The translations under genes were made by a program, and so were the position numbers. A model generated the notes under the pieces. It was not told the DNA's origin. It saw only the letters and a list, made by a program, of their open reading frames with translations, and did not search any database. DNA of 32,052 nucleotides from Bacillota bacterium (GTDB lineage Bacteria; Bacillota; Bacilli; Paenibacillales; Paenibacillaceae), in assembly GCA_023418755.1 (NCBI GenBank), contig JAEZZE010000273.1:1-32052 (forward strand), read 5' to 3'. Shown in pieces: positions 7,669 through 16,815 of the stretch; within the stretch, counting starts at the first letter, position 1; each line of letters starts with the position of its first letter.

Positions 7669-8573
7669 CGAAGGCAAAAGACAGGGGCGGTCCGTCCGCA
7701 GCCGCGAAGCGGAGCCGCCGGGGCTCGCCCGCCAGTTGGCTGAACAACGTATTTCTGGCACTGTGCGCCTACGCCACACTGTTCCCTTTCGTGAACGTGA
7801 TCGCCACGTCGCTGAGCAGCAGCCGGGCGATCAATGCCGGAGAAGTGTTCATGTGGCCGATCGAATTCAACGTCGACGCGTACGACAATTTGATTCGGGA
7901 CGGTCAACTGATCGTCGCGATGCGGAACACGGTGCTCATTACCGTCGTCGGCACCGCGCTTAACATGCTGTTTACGATCATGGCGGCGTACCCGCTGTCC
8001 AAAGCCCGGCTCAAGGGCAGGGGCTTCATGCTGATGGCGATTCTGTTCACGATGCTGTTCAGCGGCGGACTCATCCCGAATTTCCTGCTCGTGAACAGTC
8101 TCGGTCTCGTCAATACGTACTGGGCGCTGTGGCTGCCCGCTCTGATCAGCGCCTACAACATGTTCGTGATGAAGGCGTTTCTGGAAGGGCTGCCGGAGGA
8201 GCTGGAGGAGTCCGCATCCATCGACGGCGCCGGCGAATTCACGATATTGACGCGCATCATCCTGCCTCTATCCAAGCCGGTCATCGCCGCGCTGACGCTG
8301 TTTTACGCGGTCGGCTGGTGGAATTCTTATATGAACGTGCTCATCTACATTCGCAGCACGGACAAAATGTCGCTGATGGTGAAGTTGTACCAGATGATCG
8401 ATCTGGTCAGCTCGGAGCTGCTTCGCGGCGAAGGCGTCACGCAGGCAGTCATCACGCCGGAAAGCATCCGGGCCGCGGCCGTCGTCTTCGCCATCGTGCC
8501 GATTCTGTGCGTCTATCCGTTCCTTCAGAAGCACTTCATCAAGGGCGTGCTGCTCGGCTCCGTCAAGGGATAG
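7662..8573 (+). CDS. Carbohydrate ABC transporter permease, YtcP/LplC type
   Basis: This is the second membrane subunit of the importer, 303 residues with about six transmembrane helices. The N-terminal part contains ASWLNNVFLALCAYATLFPF with VNVIATSLSSS, characteristic of YtcP/LplC proteins. The ATPase-contact loop is EESASIDGAGEFTILTRIILP. It starts inside the last codons of the first permease gene (ATGGTAA overlap), giving a fixed 1:1 coupling. A 148-base gap with hairpin structure separates it from the binding-protein gene. By analogy it forms the heterodimeric channel with LplB. The substrate follows from operon context, not from this sequence. Confidence 0.93.
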   Translation: MVTKAKDRGGPSAAAKRSRRGSPASWLNNVFLALCAYATLFPFVNVIATSLSSSRAINAGEVFMWPIEFNVDAYDNLIRDGQLIVAMRNTVLITVVGTALNMLFTIMAAYPLSKARLKGRGFMLMAILFTMLFSGGLIPNFLLVNSLGLVNTYWALWLPALISAYNMFVMKAFLEGLPEELEESASIDGAGEFTILTRIILPLSKPVIAALTLFYAVGWWNSYMNVLIYIRSTDKMSLMVKLYQMIDLVSSELLRGEGVTQAVITPESIRAAAVVFAIVPILCVYPFLQKHFIKGVLLGSVKG

Positions 8574-8592
8574 GCGAGGGAGCGCAAGCGAG

Positions 8593-8700
8593 GATATCGG
8601 ATATCGAATGCGTTCAATGGAAGCGCGTTCAAAAAGTCCGGATTCGGCGCCGGATCCTAGGGACTATTCGAACGATCTCTCAAACGCATTTTGATATAAT
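8593..8700 (+). promoter_or_regulatory. Structured spacer and possible promoter before the binding-protein gene
   Basis: GATATCG is tandemly repeated (8593-8606) and GCGTTCAA occurs at 8610 and 8625. GGATTCGGCGCCGGATCC, near 8640-8657, is a palindrome with one G-T pair. TATAAT at 8695-8700 is a perfect -10 element, but no good -35 is visible. The region could protect or re-initiate the message so that the binding protein is made in excess. Confidence 0.4.
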
Positions 8701-8721
8701 AAAAAAACTAGGAGGGCGAAC

Positions 8722-10344
8722 ATGCAACAAAAGAGAAGCAGCAACAAGTCCAAGGGGAGTTGGGCGCTGATCGCGGTCATGCTTGCGGCGCTGCTGGCGT
8801 CCGCTTGCTCAAGCGGCGGCAACGGCGAGGGAGCTAGCGCCAAGCCGGAGCAAGGGAGCGGCAGTCCGTTGGCAGGAGCGTCGCAGTCGGCATCCGACGA
8901 TCCTTATGCGAACGCGCCCAGAAAGATCAGCATCTCGACGTTCGATCGCGGCCAAGTGTCCAGCGACGAAGGCACGTACGAGGACAATCGCTGGGTGAAA
9001 TGGATTCGCGAGCAGTCCGGCATCGACGTGACGATCGTTCCGGTTCCGCGCAATCAGGCCCAGGATTCGTTGAACGTCCTGTTCGCGTCCGGCCAGGCGC
9101 CGGATCTGGTATGGGAGTTCGACCGCGCTTACATCGGCAAGCTGGTGACGCAGGGCGTCATACAGCCGATCGGCGATTACATCGAGAAGTACAGCACGTC
9201 CTTCAAAAAATATTTGCAGGAAAACCCCGACCTGCTTCCGCACATGACCTTTAACGGGGAGATTTACGCCGTGACCACGAAGCGGCCGATTACCTCCATC
9301 GCCAACCACGGGATGTGGATCCGGCAGGACTGGCTCGACGAGCTGAAGCTGGAGCGTCCGACGACGGTCGAGGAGCTGGTCGAGGTCGCGAAGGCGTTTA
9401 AGGAGCATTATCCGGACAGCACGCCGATCGTCGGTCATACGACCGGCGATATCTATTCGGCGATGTTCGGAGCGATGAATTTCCTTTGGTACCTGGAAGA
9501 CGGCAAGATGCAGTACGGCGCGACGCTGGACCGGTTCGCCGACGTTATCGCTCTCGAAAAGCAGGTCTACGAGCTGGGTCTTGTGGACCGGGAGTATCTC
9601 ACCGACAATAACAATCAACGGGCGGCCCAGCTTTGGACGACCGGCAAGGCCGGCATCTATCTCGGGCAATGGGGCAACGGCTCCAACGATATTATGATCC
9701 AGGATATGCTGGCCAACGAGCCGAACGCGAAGCCGGAGCCGCTGGAGATGGTCGCCTCCAAATACGGAAAATACGGGGCTTATCAGGAGTCCTCGCCGAA
9801 TATTCTCGTCGCGTTCAACAAAGAGATGAAAAATCCGAAGGCGGCGATCGAATATTTGGATTGGCTCATCGACAACGGCTGGTACACGCTCGCCTACGGG
9901 GAAGAAGGCGTTCATTACAAGCTGGTCGACGGAGTGCCGAAGCGGCTGGACGACGATAAATTCAACAAAGAGGTGCTGTATGCAGGAGAGTACGCCGTCG
10001 TGCGCGATCAGGTCGTCAAGGCGGAGGATTTGAGGGTCATGGCCGCGGACGACGAGCTGTCCCAGCGCATCGCCGCGCTTAAGGTGGAGTCGTTGAACCT
10101 GACGCTCAAAAACGAATTCCGCCGCGACATTCCGTATCAACCGAGCTTCGACGAAATCAACGAGATTCGCGCGACGCTGGATAAGTTTATCCGGGAGACG
10201 AGGGCGACGGCGGTGACGCAGGGCGCCAAGTATACGGGAGAATGGGCGCTCGGCGAGATTCGCAAGGAATGGGAGCGGCTCGGCGGCGCGAAGGCGCAAG
10301 AGATCGCCCAGCAATGGTACGAGGAGAACAAAGGCAGCTTCTAG
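8722..10344 (+). CDS. Sugar-binding lipoprotein, LplA/YtcQ type
   Basis: This is the extracellular receptor of the importer, 540 residues, the usual size for the large LplA/YtcQ group. A basic N-terminus and hydrophobic core end in LASAC with Cys29, so it should be a lipoprotein; a Ser/Gly/Ala-rich linker follows. The mature part contains ISISTFDRG near its start, a segment like FASGQAPDLVWEF and a TTVEELVEVAKAF block, features of family 1-like binding proteins for oligosaccharides. The ATG has TAGGAGGG (8709-8716) 5 bases upstream. A perfect TATAAT 22 bases before the start may give it extra transcription. It lies between the permease genes and the AraC sensor gene, the standard order in Paenibacillaceae. 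Ligand inferred to be a pectic oligosaccharide. Confidence 0.9.
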   Translation: MQQKRSSNKSKGSWALIAVMLAALLASACSSGGNGEGASAKPEQGSGSPLAGASQSASDDPYANAPRKISISTFDRGQVSSDEGTYEDNRWVKWIREQSGIDVTIVPVPRNQAQDSLNVLFASGQAPDLVWEFDRAYIGKLVTQGVIQPIGDYIEKYSTSFKKYLQENPDLLPHMTFNGEIYAVTTKRPITSIANHGMWIRQDWLDELKLERPTTVEELVEVAKAFKEHYPDSTPIVGHTTGDIYSAMFGAMNFLWYLEDGKMQYGATLDRFADVIALEKQVYELGLVDREYLTDNNNQRAAQLWTTGKAGIYLGQWGNGSNDIMIQDMLANEPNAKPEPLEMVASKYGKYGAYQESSPNILVAFNKEMKNPKAAIEYLDWLIDNGWYTLAYGEEGVHYKLVDGVPKRLDDDKFNKEVLYAGEYAVVRDQVVKAEDLRVMAADDELSQRIAALKVESLNLTLKNEFRRDIPYQPSFDEINEIRATLDKFIRETRATAVTQGAKYTGEWALGEIRKEWERLGGAKAQEIAQQWYEENKGSF

Positions 10345-10391
10345 TTGAACTTTGGGAATCGCCGTAACGGGAAGACGAAGGGGGAGCAGGC

Positions 10392-12719
10392 ATGAACCTG
10401 GCGAAAAATCGGAGGCTTGTGAAAGCGATCGGCATTTTATCGATCGTCCTGTTCCTCCTGGTCTCTTCCTCGTTCTTCTTTACGTATTCGGTTTTCAACA
10501 AGCAGCTCAAGCGGCAACTGGTGGATACCAACATGGAGCTGCTGGGCCAACTGGATCACAAGCTGAAGCTCGCTCTGAAAAATATCGACAAGTCGGCCAT
10601 TCAACTGCTGAACAGCGACGAGATCGTGCGATTTTACGAATACGAGCTCAATGAGCAAGAGGCCCGCAACAACGCGTTCCGCATCTCCAATCAGATCGCG
10701 ATCGCGATTCAGAGCATGGACAGCGTATTTTCGATCGACATCTACTCCTACGACAAGCAGCGGCTTGTCTCGGGCAACATTTTGACCGAGCAGGATCTGT
10801 CGGGCGAATTCCAATGGATATCCGGATTCCAGCAGTTCGAAGGGTTCGCGGAATGGATCTCGACCCGCAAGGTGATGCTGAATCGTTCTTCTTATCCGAT
10901 CTATCGGAACGTCGTCACGCTTGTCCGCACGTATCCGCTCATCCATTCGCCGGGCGCGCGCAAGGGGGCGATCGCCGTCAACATCAAGGAGGACGCGCTG
11001 TTCACCCTTATACGCAGCACCGCGGAGAACGACGGAGGGCAGACATTCGTCGTCGACGACGAGGGGGTCGTCGTGCTTCATTCCGAAAAGAGCAAGCCGG
11101 GCAAGGACGTCAGCGAATTTCCCTATATCGGCCGTATTCTGGAAAGCGGGGAGGAAAGCGGCCATTTCGTGGCCGATGTGGAACAGGCGGCCTCCTCCGT
11201 CTTCCATGTCCGAGACGATTATACCGGCTGGCATATCGTTCGGGTCGTGCCCGAAGCGCAGTTTACGCGTCAGCTTACGCTGTTCCGCAATGCGGTGGCC
11301 GTGCTCGCGGCGGTGCTGTTCGTCGTGGCGACCGTCGCCGCCGCCGTGATCGGACGATGGACGTTTAAGCCGGTCAACCGTTTCGTGCAATCGATGGGGA
11401 AGCATTTGACCGCTTCGGCCAAGCATGGCGTTCGCAAATACAACGACGAATTCCAATACTTCGAATCGACGGTTCAGGATATTTTGGAGGATCGGGAGCA
11501 ACTTCACAAGCAGGTCGTCGAGAGCAAGCCGCTGATCAAATGGCGGCTGATGAGCGAGCTGCTGGCCGATCGCCGGATCAACCCGGCGGTGCTTCAGCCT
11601 TATATGGACATGTTGAACGTTCGGCTGGACGGCGACCGGTACGTAGCCATGAGCATCGAATTCGACAACCGGGGGCAGATCGCTTCTCCGCGGGATTTGA
11701 AGCTGTACGCTTACGCTTTGTGCAACGTGGCCGAGGAATTGATGAACGCCGAGAGCCGGGGCATCGCGGCCGAGCTGGACAACGGCAAGTGCGCGGTCGT
11801 GATGATCTTCGCCGACGGAGACGATGGCGAACGGCATTTCATGAGGGCGGTCGCCGTGGCGGATTTGCTGAAAAAATTCGTTCAAGAATACTTGGGCCGT
11901 ACGATTACGCTCGGGATCGGCGACCCTGCGGAGAGCTTGGACGACATTCATATCTCCTATAAGCAAGCGCTGGAGGCGCTTCGCTATAAGCTGGTCATGG
12001 GCGGCAACTCTATCATTACGAGGGAGGATATTTCAACCGATCCATCCCCGCAATTTTACAAGCTGTTCGCCATGATCGACGGCATCGTCTCCTCCGTAAA
12101 GCTGCCTGACGCCGACAAGATGCGTACGCAGGTGCGCAGATGGTTCGACTCGATCGCCGAGAACGGCGTTCCTGCGGAGATGATCATGCAGCTTGTCGTG
12201 CAGTGCCTGATGAAGACCGCCACCGCCGCCGCGGAAATCGGGGTCGAGGCGGAGGGCGTTTTCCCCGAGCAGTATTTGGTCGAAATGCTGAACCAATACG
12301 AGCAATTGGAGCAGTTGGAGCAGTTCACGGTCGGAGCGCTGGACAGCTTCATCGAGCGGATCAAGGACAAGCGAAGCAGCAGGGAGCGCAACGACGTCAT
12401 CGACAGGGCGATGCAGTACATCCGGGATAATTACATGCGCAGCGACCTGTCGCTGAATCTGCTGGCCAGCGAATTCCATATCAGCGTCTCGCACTTGAGC
12501 AAGCTGTTCAAGGAACAGAGGGAGTGCAATTTTATCGACTGCCTGATGGAGATCCGAATGAACCATGCGAAGGAGCGGCTTGTCGGCACGGAAGACAAAA
12601 TCCGCGACATCGCGGAGCAAGTCGGCTATTCCAACGTGAACAGCTTTGTGCGGATTTTCAAGAAAATGACCGGCCTTACGCCAACGGAGTACCGGGAGCG
12701 GTTCGGATCGCAGCGTTAG
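10392..12719 (+). CDS. Membrane-bound AraC-family regulator with extracellular sensor domain
   Basis: This is a one-protein sensor-regulator of 775 residues. A transmembrane helix lies near residues 13-33 (IGILSIVLFLLVSSSFFF) and a second near 300-320 (AVLAAVLFVVATVAAAV), bracketing an extracellular region of about 265 residues that probably has a Cache-like fold. A cytosolic linker follows, and a C-terminal AraC DNA-binding domain occupies about residues 667-775 with two helix-turn-helices (LNLLASEFHISVSHLSKLFK and IRDIAEQVGYSNVNSFVRIF). The architecture matches YesS-like regulators of pectin and rhamnogalacturonan genes in Bacillus. The ATG has GGGGAG 5 bases upstream. Being inside the operon, it probably senses the imported sugar or its loaded binding protein and activates the promoter upstream of 6706. 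Confidence 0.92.
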   Translation: MNLAKNRRLVKAIGILSIVLFLLVSSSFFFTYSVFNKQLKRQLVDTNMELLGQLDHKLKLALKNIDKSAIQLLNSDEIVRFYEYELNEQEARNNAFRISNQIAIAIQSMDSVFSIDIYSYDKQRLVSGNILTEQDLSGEFQWISGFQQFEGFAEWISTRKVMLNRSSYPIYRNVVTLVRTYPLIHSPGARKGAIAVNIKEDALFTLIRSTAENDGGQTFVVDDEGVVVLHSEKSKPGKDVSEFPYIGRILESGEESGHFVADVEQAASSVFHVRDDYTGWHIVRVVPEAQFTRQLTLFRNAVAVLAAVLFVVATVAAAVIGRWTFKPVNRFVQSMGKHLTASAKHGVRKYNDEFQYFESTVQDILEDREQLHKQVVESKPLIKWRLMSELLADRRINPAVLQPYMDMLNVRLDGDRYVAMSIEFDNRGQIASPRDLKLYAYALCNVAEELMNAESRGIAAELDNGKCAVVMIFADGDDGERHFMRAVAVADLLKKFVQEYLGRTITLGIGDPAESLDDIHISYKQALEALRYKLVMGGNSIITREDISTDPSPQFYKLFAMIDGIVSSVKLPDADKMRTQVRRWFDSIAENGVPAEMIMQLVVQCLMKTATAAAEIGVEAEGVFPEQYLVEMLNQYEQLEQLEQFTVGALDSFIERIKDKRSSRERNDVIDRAMQYIRDNYMRSDLSLNLLASEFHISVSHLSKLFKEQRECNFIDCLMEIRMNHAKERLVGTEDKIRDIAEQVGYSNVNSFVRIFKKMTGLTPTEYRERFGSQR

Positions 12720-12800
12720 TCGGCCGCTCTCCGGCTTCAAAACGGGAGGAAGCTTCATGCCCGCTCGGAAGAAGAAGAGGGATGAAGGGACAGGTGAGCC

Positions 12801-13856
12801 ATGCTAACGATAAGAAACTTCAAGGACCCGTATACGGGCGTTTCCATCCGCGCCTTGGGCAAACCCGGATCCAACGCGGGCCATAATTATTTTACCGCAA
12901 TGACGTGGCTGTCGGACAGCCGTCATCTCGTGCTGTATACGGACATCGACGAGACCAAAACCGGCGTCTGCGTCAAGGCGGATTCGGAGAGCGGGAGCTC
13001 GGTAACGGTAGTGGAACGAATCGAATGGGCGCGGGGGCTCATTACGGCCCAAGACCGGTTTTACTCTTACGAAGGGCCCCGAATCTATGAATACGATCTG
13101 CGAACAGGGGCAAGCCGAACCGTCTGTACGCTGCATAAGGACGCCGTCGTCTATGGACCGCTGTCGATCACGAATGACGGCCGGACGATGGGAATCTACT
13201 GGCGCGAGGGCAACGATTGGGCGATCGGCACGGTCGATACGGAGACGGGACGTCTGGCGGAGGCGGCTAGGCCGTCGTTCGCCGAGCCTTACCCGGTCGC
13301 CAATCATGCGATGGTCAATCCGGAAGACGGACGGCTGGTGTTTTTCGCGCACGAGGGCAAAACGGAACACATTCCGGATCGCATCTATATGGCGGACGCC
13401 GATAGCGGGCAAATCCGCAACGGCTTCCGCCAAGCCCGGCTCGACACCGGCGAGCACGTGGAATACGTCGGACACGAGATGTGGTCGCCGGACGGGGAGC
13501 ATCTGTATTTTGTCAAATATCCGCAGAGCCCTCTGAAGCCGACCGGAATTTACCGCGTACACAAGAGGACGGGAGAAGCGGAATTCATCAACGGAGATTA
13601 CGCCTACTGGCACGTATCGGTCAGTCCCGACGGATGCTGGGCGGTTGCGGATACGATCGAGGACTGGGCGACGAGCAAAATCGTGCTGATCAATCTGCGG
13701 AACCGCTCGTCACGGCTGCTCTGCGAGCAGCCGATGTGGCCGGAGCATCCCGGCCATCCCCATCCATCGTTCAGCCCGGACAGCCGCAAAATCAGCTTTA
13801 CGTTTGCGGACGAGGCTCGGCATCTATGGGTGGGCGTCATAGAGAGGGGAGAGTGA
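12801..13856 (+). CDS. ogl: Oligogalacturonate lyase-like protein, PL22 family
   Basis: A cytosolic seven-bladed beta-propeller protein of 351 residues. Family PL22 enzymes cleave digalacturonate and unsaturated digalacturonate by beta-elimination, giving 4-deoxy-5-keto uronate. Supporting signs are HNYFT near the N-terminus, NHAMVNPEDGRLVFFAHEG (His169), GHEMWSPDG (His225) and HPGHPHPSFSPD with His316, His319 and His321; the family coordinates its metal with a His-x-His pair in this last region. No signal peptide is present, as expected for Ogl. The start at 12801 has AAGGGA and AGGTGAG close upstream, neither ideally spaced. The GH105 gene starts 6 bases after its stop. The main doubt is that TolB-type propellers look alike in short stretches; the pectin context supports PL22. 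Confidence 0.78.
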   Translation: MLTIRNFKDPYTGVSIRALGKPGSNAGHNYFTAMTWLSDSRHLVLYTDIDETKTGVCVKADSESGSSVTVVERIEWARGLITAQDRFYSYEGPRIYEYDLRTGASRTVCTLHKDAVVYGPLSITNDGRTMGIYWREGNDWAIGTVDTETGRLAEAARPSFAEPYPVANHAMVNPEDGRLVFFAHEGKTEHIPDRIYMADADSGQIRNGFRQARLDTGEHVEYVGHEMWSPDGEHLYFVKYPQSPLKPTGIYRVHKRTGEAEFINGDYAYWHVSVSPDGCWAVADTIEDWATSKIVLINLRNRSSRLLCEQPMWPEHPGHPHPSFSPDSRKISFTFADEARHLWVGVIERGE

Positions 13857-13862
13857 GCGCGC

Positions 13863-15017
13863 ATGCGGAATGAGCGCCAAGGGACGGCCGCGGAGCCGCG
13901 AGAGTCGGCTTTCGGCGATGCGGGAATACGAGAGGCGGCTTGCGCCGATCCGGAGCTTCTGAAGGAGCTGGCAGAGCGCGTCTATCGTTACATGACCTCG
14001 GGCCGGTACACGGAATGGGGAATGGATATCGAGCATTGGGACTGGGTGCCCGGAGTCGGCCTGATCGCGATAGCGGAATACGGAATCGGTCAGGAGGACG
14101 AATCCGCAATCCGGTACGTAGAGCAATGGGTAGAGCGTAATCGGCACAAGGCCGCGTCGGCCCAGACGGTCAACGCGATGGCGCCGTTCGCCGTGTATCC
14201 CGAACTGTACCGAAGAATGGGGAGGCAGGAGCTTCCGAGCGAAGCGGGACGCATTGCGGCCTGGATGCTGGACGAAGCGCCGCGAACGAGGGAAGGGGCG
14301 TTCGAGCATACCGTCACGGAGCCGGCCAGCTTCCCGGAGCAGGCGTGGGCGGACACCGTATTTATGGCGGCGTTGTTCCTCGCCCGTTACGCGCGGCTGA
14401 CCGGGGATCGCCGGGTCGCGGAGGAGGCGATGCGGCAGACGCTGCTGCATCTGCGGCTGCTGCAGGACGAGCGAACGGGCGCGCTGTTTCACGGCTGGGA
14501 TTGCGGCGCCGCAGATCATCTGTCGGCCGCTCTCTGGTGCCGGGCCAACGCCTGGATGGCGTGCGCCGTCCCGGAGATCGTGGCGGAATTACGCGAGCTT
14601 GTTCCGGCGCCGGTCGAACTGCTCGAGCGCTACGTTCGCATGGCGGAGGGGCTTAGGGCGCTGCAGACGGAGGGCGGACTGTGGCATACCGTGATGGATA
14701 GGCCGGACTTTTACAAGGAGTCTTCCGGCAGCGCGGGCATCGCCTGCGGCTTCATGAAGGCGGTCCGGGGAGGGCTGCTGCCCGGCGAATTTTTAGCGTC
14801 CGCGGCTCTTGCCGTCAAAGGGCTGCTGCCGCTCGTTACGCCGGAAGGCGAAGTGAAGGGGGTGTCCGGGGGAACGCCGGTCATGCCTTCTGTTGTAGCA
14901 TATAATACGATCCCCCGGTATCCTACTTTATACGGACAAGGGCTGACCCTGATGCTGCTGACGGAAGCGGCCGCAGGCGCGTCGAAGCCGAGCACGGAGA
15001 GGAGCGCTAACCGATGA
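13863..15017 (+). CDS. Unsaturated rhamnogalacturonyl/uronyl hydrolase, GH105 family
   Basis: A cytosolic (alpha/alpha)6-barrel enzyme of 384 residues. GH105 enzymes of the YteR/YesR type hydrate the double bond of an unsaturated uronic acid at the end of a pectic fragment and so release it. Diagnostic segments are EQAWADTVFMA, where Asp164 corresponds to the catalytic Asp of YteR (Asp143), LFHGWDC, ALWCRANAWMA, and the C-terminal LWHTVMDRPDFYKESSGSAG block. No signal peptide is seen, so substrates must be imported first. The ATG has GGGGAGAGTGAG just upstream. Its TGA overlaps the ATG of the next gene (ATGA), indicating coupled translation. An N-terminal extension of about 20 residues over YteR is variable and unassigned. 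Confidence 0.92.
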   Translation: MRNERQGTAAEPRESAFGDAGIREAACADPELLKELAERVYRYMTSGRYTEWGMDIEHWDWVPGVGLIAIAEYGIGQEDESAIRYVEQWVERNRHKAASAQTVNAMAPFAVYPELYRRMGRQELPSEAGRIAAWMLDEAPRTREGAFEHTVTEPASFPEQAWADTVFMAALFLARYARLTGDRRVAEEAMRQTLLHLRLLQDERTGALFHGWDCGAADHLSAALWCRANAWMACAVPEIVAELRELVPAPVELLERYVRMAEGLRALQTEGGLWHTVMDRPDFYKESSGSAGIACGFMKAVRGGLLPGEFLASAALAVKGLLPLVTPEGEVKGVSGGTPVMPSVVAYNTIPRYPTLYGQGLTLMLLTEAAAGASKPSTERSANR

Positions 15018-16699
15018 GATCGACAATGGATCAACATAGCATGCTGCTTCGGGCGATCGAAGCGAAGGAGATGAGCTACAATCCGCAAAACCGCATGCTG
15101 GGTTCCCCGTTCAGCAGCCCGGGCTATCATACGACGATCAAGCAGGCCGAGACGATTCATTCGACCTACAAATCGCTCGTATACGCCCTGGGACTGCTCG
15201 ATACGAAGGAGGAACGGTACGAGCGGCGGGCCTTCGACATGATCGGGCAGCTTGCGGCGATGCAGGATAAGGACCCGGCCAGCGCGACCTTCGGAATCTG
15301 GTCGTGGTTTTACGAGGAACCGCTGGAGAAGATGGCGCCGCCGGACTGGAACTGGGCCGATTTTTGCGGAAAGGTGCTTGTGCTCGCCGTTCTGCGCCAT
15401 GGACATCGCTTTCCTGCGCCGCTGCGGGAGGCGGTAAGGAAGACGATCGGCAACGCCTGCGACGCCATCATTCGGCGCAACGTCGGGCCCGAGTATACGA
15501 ATATCGCCATTATGGGAGCGCTTGTCACGTTGATTGCCGGAGAGCTGTACGAGCGGGAGGACTACGGCGGCTACGGGCTGCGGCGGCTGGAGCGGATCTC
15601 GGCTTTTACGCGTGAACGGCAAACCTTTCAGGAGTACAACAGTCCGACGTACACGTATGTCGCCCTTCTGGAGCTGAGCAAGCTGTCTTCGTCGACGCGC
15701 AATCCCGAGGCGAAACGGCTAGCGGATGATCTGATCGACATGGCGTGGGACAGCGTGGCAAAGCATTTCCACGCGGCGACGAGAAATTGGGCGGGGCCGC
15801 ACAGCCGCTGTTACCGGACGATGCTGAGCGACGAGCACAAGGCGTTCCTGCAGCTGGCGACGGAAGGCGCTCTGAGCTTTTTCCCTTGGGAGGAACTGCC
15901 TTACGACGAAGGATGGTATAAAGTCGGCTTTCGCTGCCCGGAACGATTCAGAGAGCAGTTTCTGACGTCGGAAGTCCGGGACATTCGCGAATGCTACGAG
16001 CCGTCGATCGGCGGAGAGCCCGACAAGTGGGCGGTCACCCATATGACGGAGATGTACGCGCTGGGCAGCTTCAGCCGGGAAATCTTGTGGAACCAGCGGC
16101 GAGCCCTGCTGCTGTATGCGGACAACGGCGGCGAGCCGACCTACGCGCACTTTCGCTGCCTGCACGACGGCTACGATTTCTGCTCGGCCATTCTTCACTC
16201 GGATCAGGAAGGCGGCGAGCTGCTGTTCGGCGTGAGCTTCATCACGAACGGCGGCGACACCCATCCTAATCTCGATAGGACCGAAGGGGAGATCGAGGCC
16301 GCCGACCTCAGGCTGCGTCTGGAGCTAGGAGGGTGCCTGGATCGGGTCGAAGCCGATGTGCAGGGCGATCGGGCAGCGGTGCGAATCGGCGGACTGACGC
16401 TGCGTCTAGATTGCGGATACGCGGTTTTCGGCGAAGAGCTGCCCCGCGAGTGGAGCGTAGAGAAAGACGAGCAGGAAGGCAAACTGTTCGTCGATCTTCC
16501 GATCTATTCCGGCCGGCCGAAACGAATCGATTTGCGCGCGTTGGAACAAGCGGCATTTCTCTTCGCGCTGTCCGTTGACGGCGAAGAAAGCGGCGAGACG
16601 CCGCAAATCTCGACTGCGGCCGACCGGCTCGAGGCCCGTGCCCGGCACGGCGGCCGCGAATTGGCCGTAACGCTGCCGCTCCGTCCAAGGGAGCGCTAA
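15014..16699 (+). CDS. Uncharacterised 561-residue protein of the pectin operon (candidate carbohydrate-active enzyme)
   Basis: I do not recognise a named family. The first 400 or so residues are helical with repeated aromatic-rich segments: GIWSWFYEEP, DWNWADFCGK, NVGPEYTNIAIMG, EYNSPTYTYVALLEL and NWAGPHSRCYRTM. These resemble the (alpha/alpha)n toroid of some polysaccharide lyases and glycoside hydrolases, with candidate acid, His and Tyr residues. The last 150 residues look like beta-strands (LRLRLELGG, VRIGGLTLRLDCG), as in the beta-sandwich of such enzymes. There is no signal peptide, so it should act in the cytosol after import. Translation is coupled to the GH105 gene through ATGA, with GGAG near 15000 as ribosome binding site; ATG at 15026 is an alternative start. 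A role on side chains or ends of pectic oligomers is inferred only from context. Confidence 0.6.
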   Translation: MRSTMDQHSMLLRAIEAKEMSYNPQNRMLGSPFSSPGYHTTIKQAETIHSTYKSLVYALGLLDTKEERYERRAFDMIGQLAAMQDKDPASATFGIWSWFYEEPLEKMAPPDWNWADFCGKVLVLAVLRHGHRFPAPLREAVRKTIGNACDAIIRRNVGPEYTNIAIMGALVTLIAGELYEREDYGGYGLRRLERISAFTRERQTFQEYNSPTYTYVALLELSKLSSSTRNPEAKRLADDLIDMAWDSVAKHFHAATRNWAGPHSRCYRTMLSDEHKAFLQLATEGALSFFPWEELPYDEGWYKVGFRCPERFREQFLTSEVRDIRECYEPSIGGEPDKWAVTHMTEMYALGSFSREILWNQRRALLLYADNGGEPTYAHFRCLHDGYDFCSAILHSDQEGGELLFGVSFITNGGDTHPNLDRTEGEIEAADLRLRLELGGCLDRVEADVQGDRAAVRIGGLTLRLDCGYAVFGEELPREWSVEKDEQEGKLFVDLPIYSGRPKRIDLRALEQAAFLFALSVDGEESGETPQISTAADRLEARARHGGRELAVTLPLRPRER

Positions 16700-16703
16700 A
16701 CCG

Positions 16704-16749
16704 ACAGGACCCGCTAACGTCCCGCGAGGCGTTGCGGGTCCTGTTATTG
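16704..16749 (+). terminator. Terminator-like hairpin at the end of the pectin operon
   Basis: ACAGGACCCGC (16704-16714) pairs perfectly with GCGGGTCCTGT (16734-16744), followed by TATT. The stem is strong but the T run is poor. It starts 5 bases after the last stop codon. Confidence 0.7.
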
Positions 16750-16815
16750 GGAGTTGCGATCTGCTCCGACGTCTAGCATACCCGCCGGTCGCTCCTTGTC
16801 CCGGCTGCTTTCGGG

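Noticed and set aside
8809..10314. Long antisense open frame opposite the LplA-like gene
   Set aside because: Composition is that of a frame shadow and it covers a well-supported lipoprotein gene.
10437..11966. Long antisense open frame opposite the AraC sensor gene
   Set aside because: No recognisable domain and no ribosome binding site; the sense gene has clear membrane and helix-turn-helix segments.
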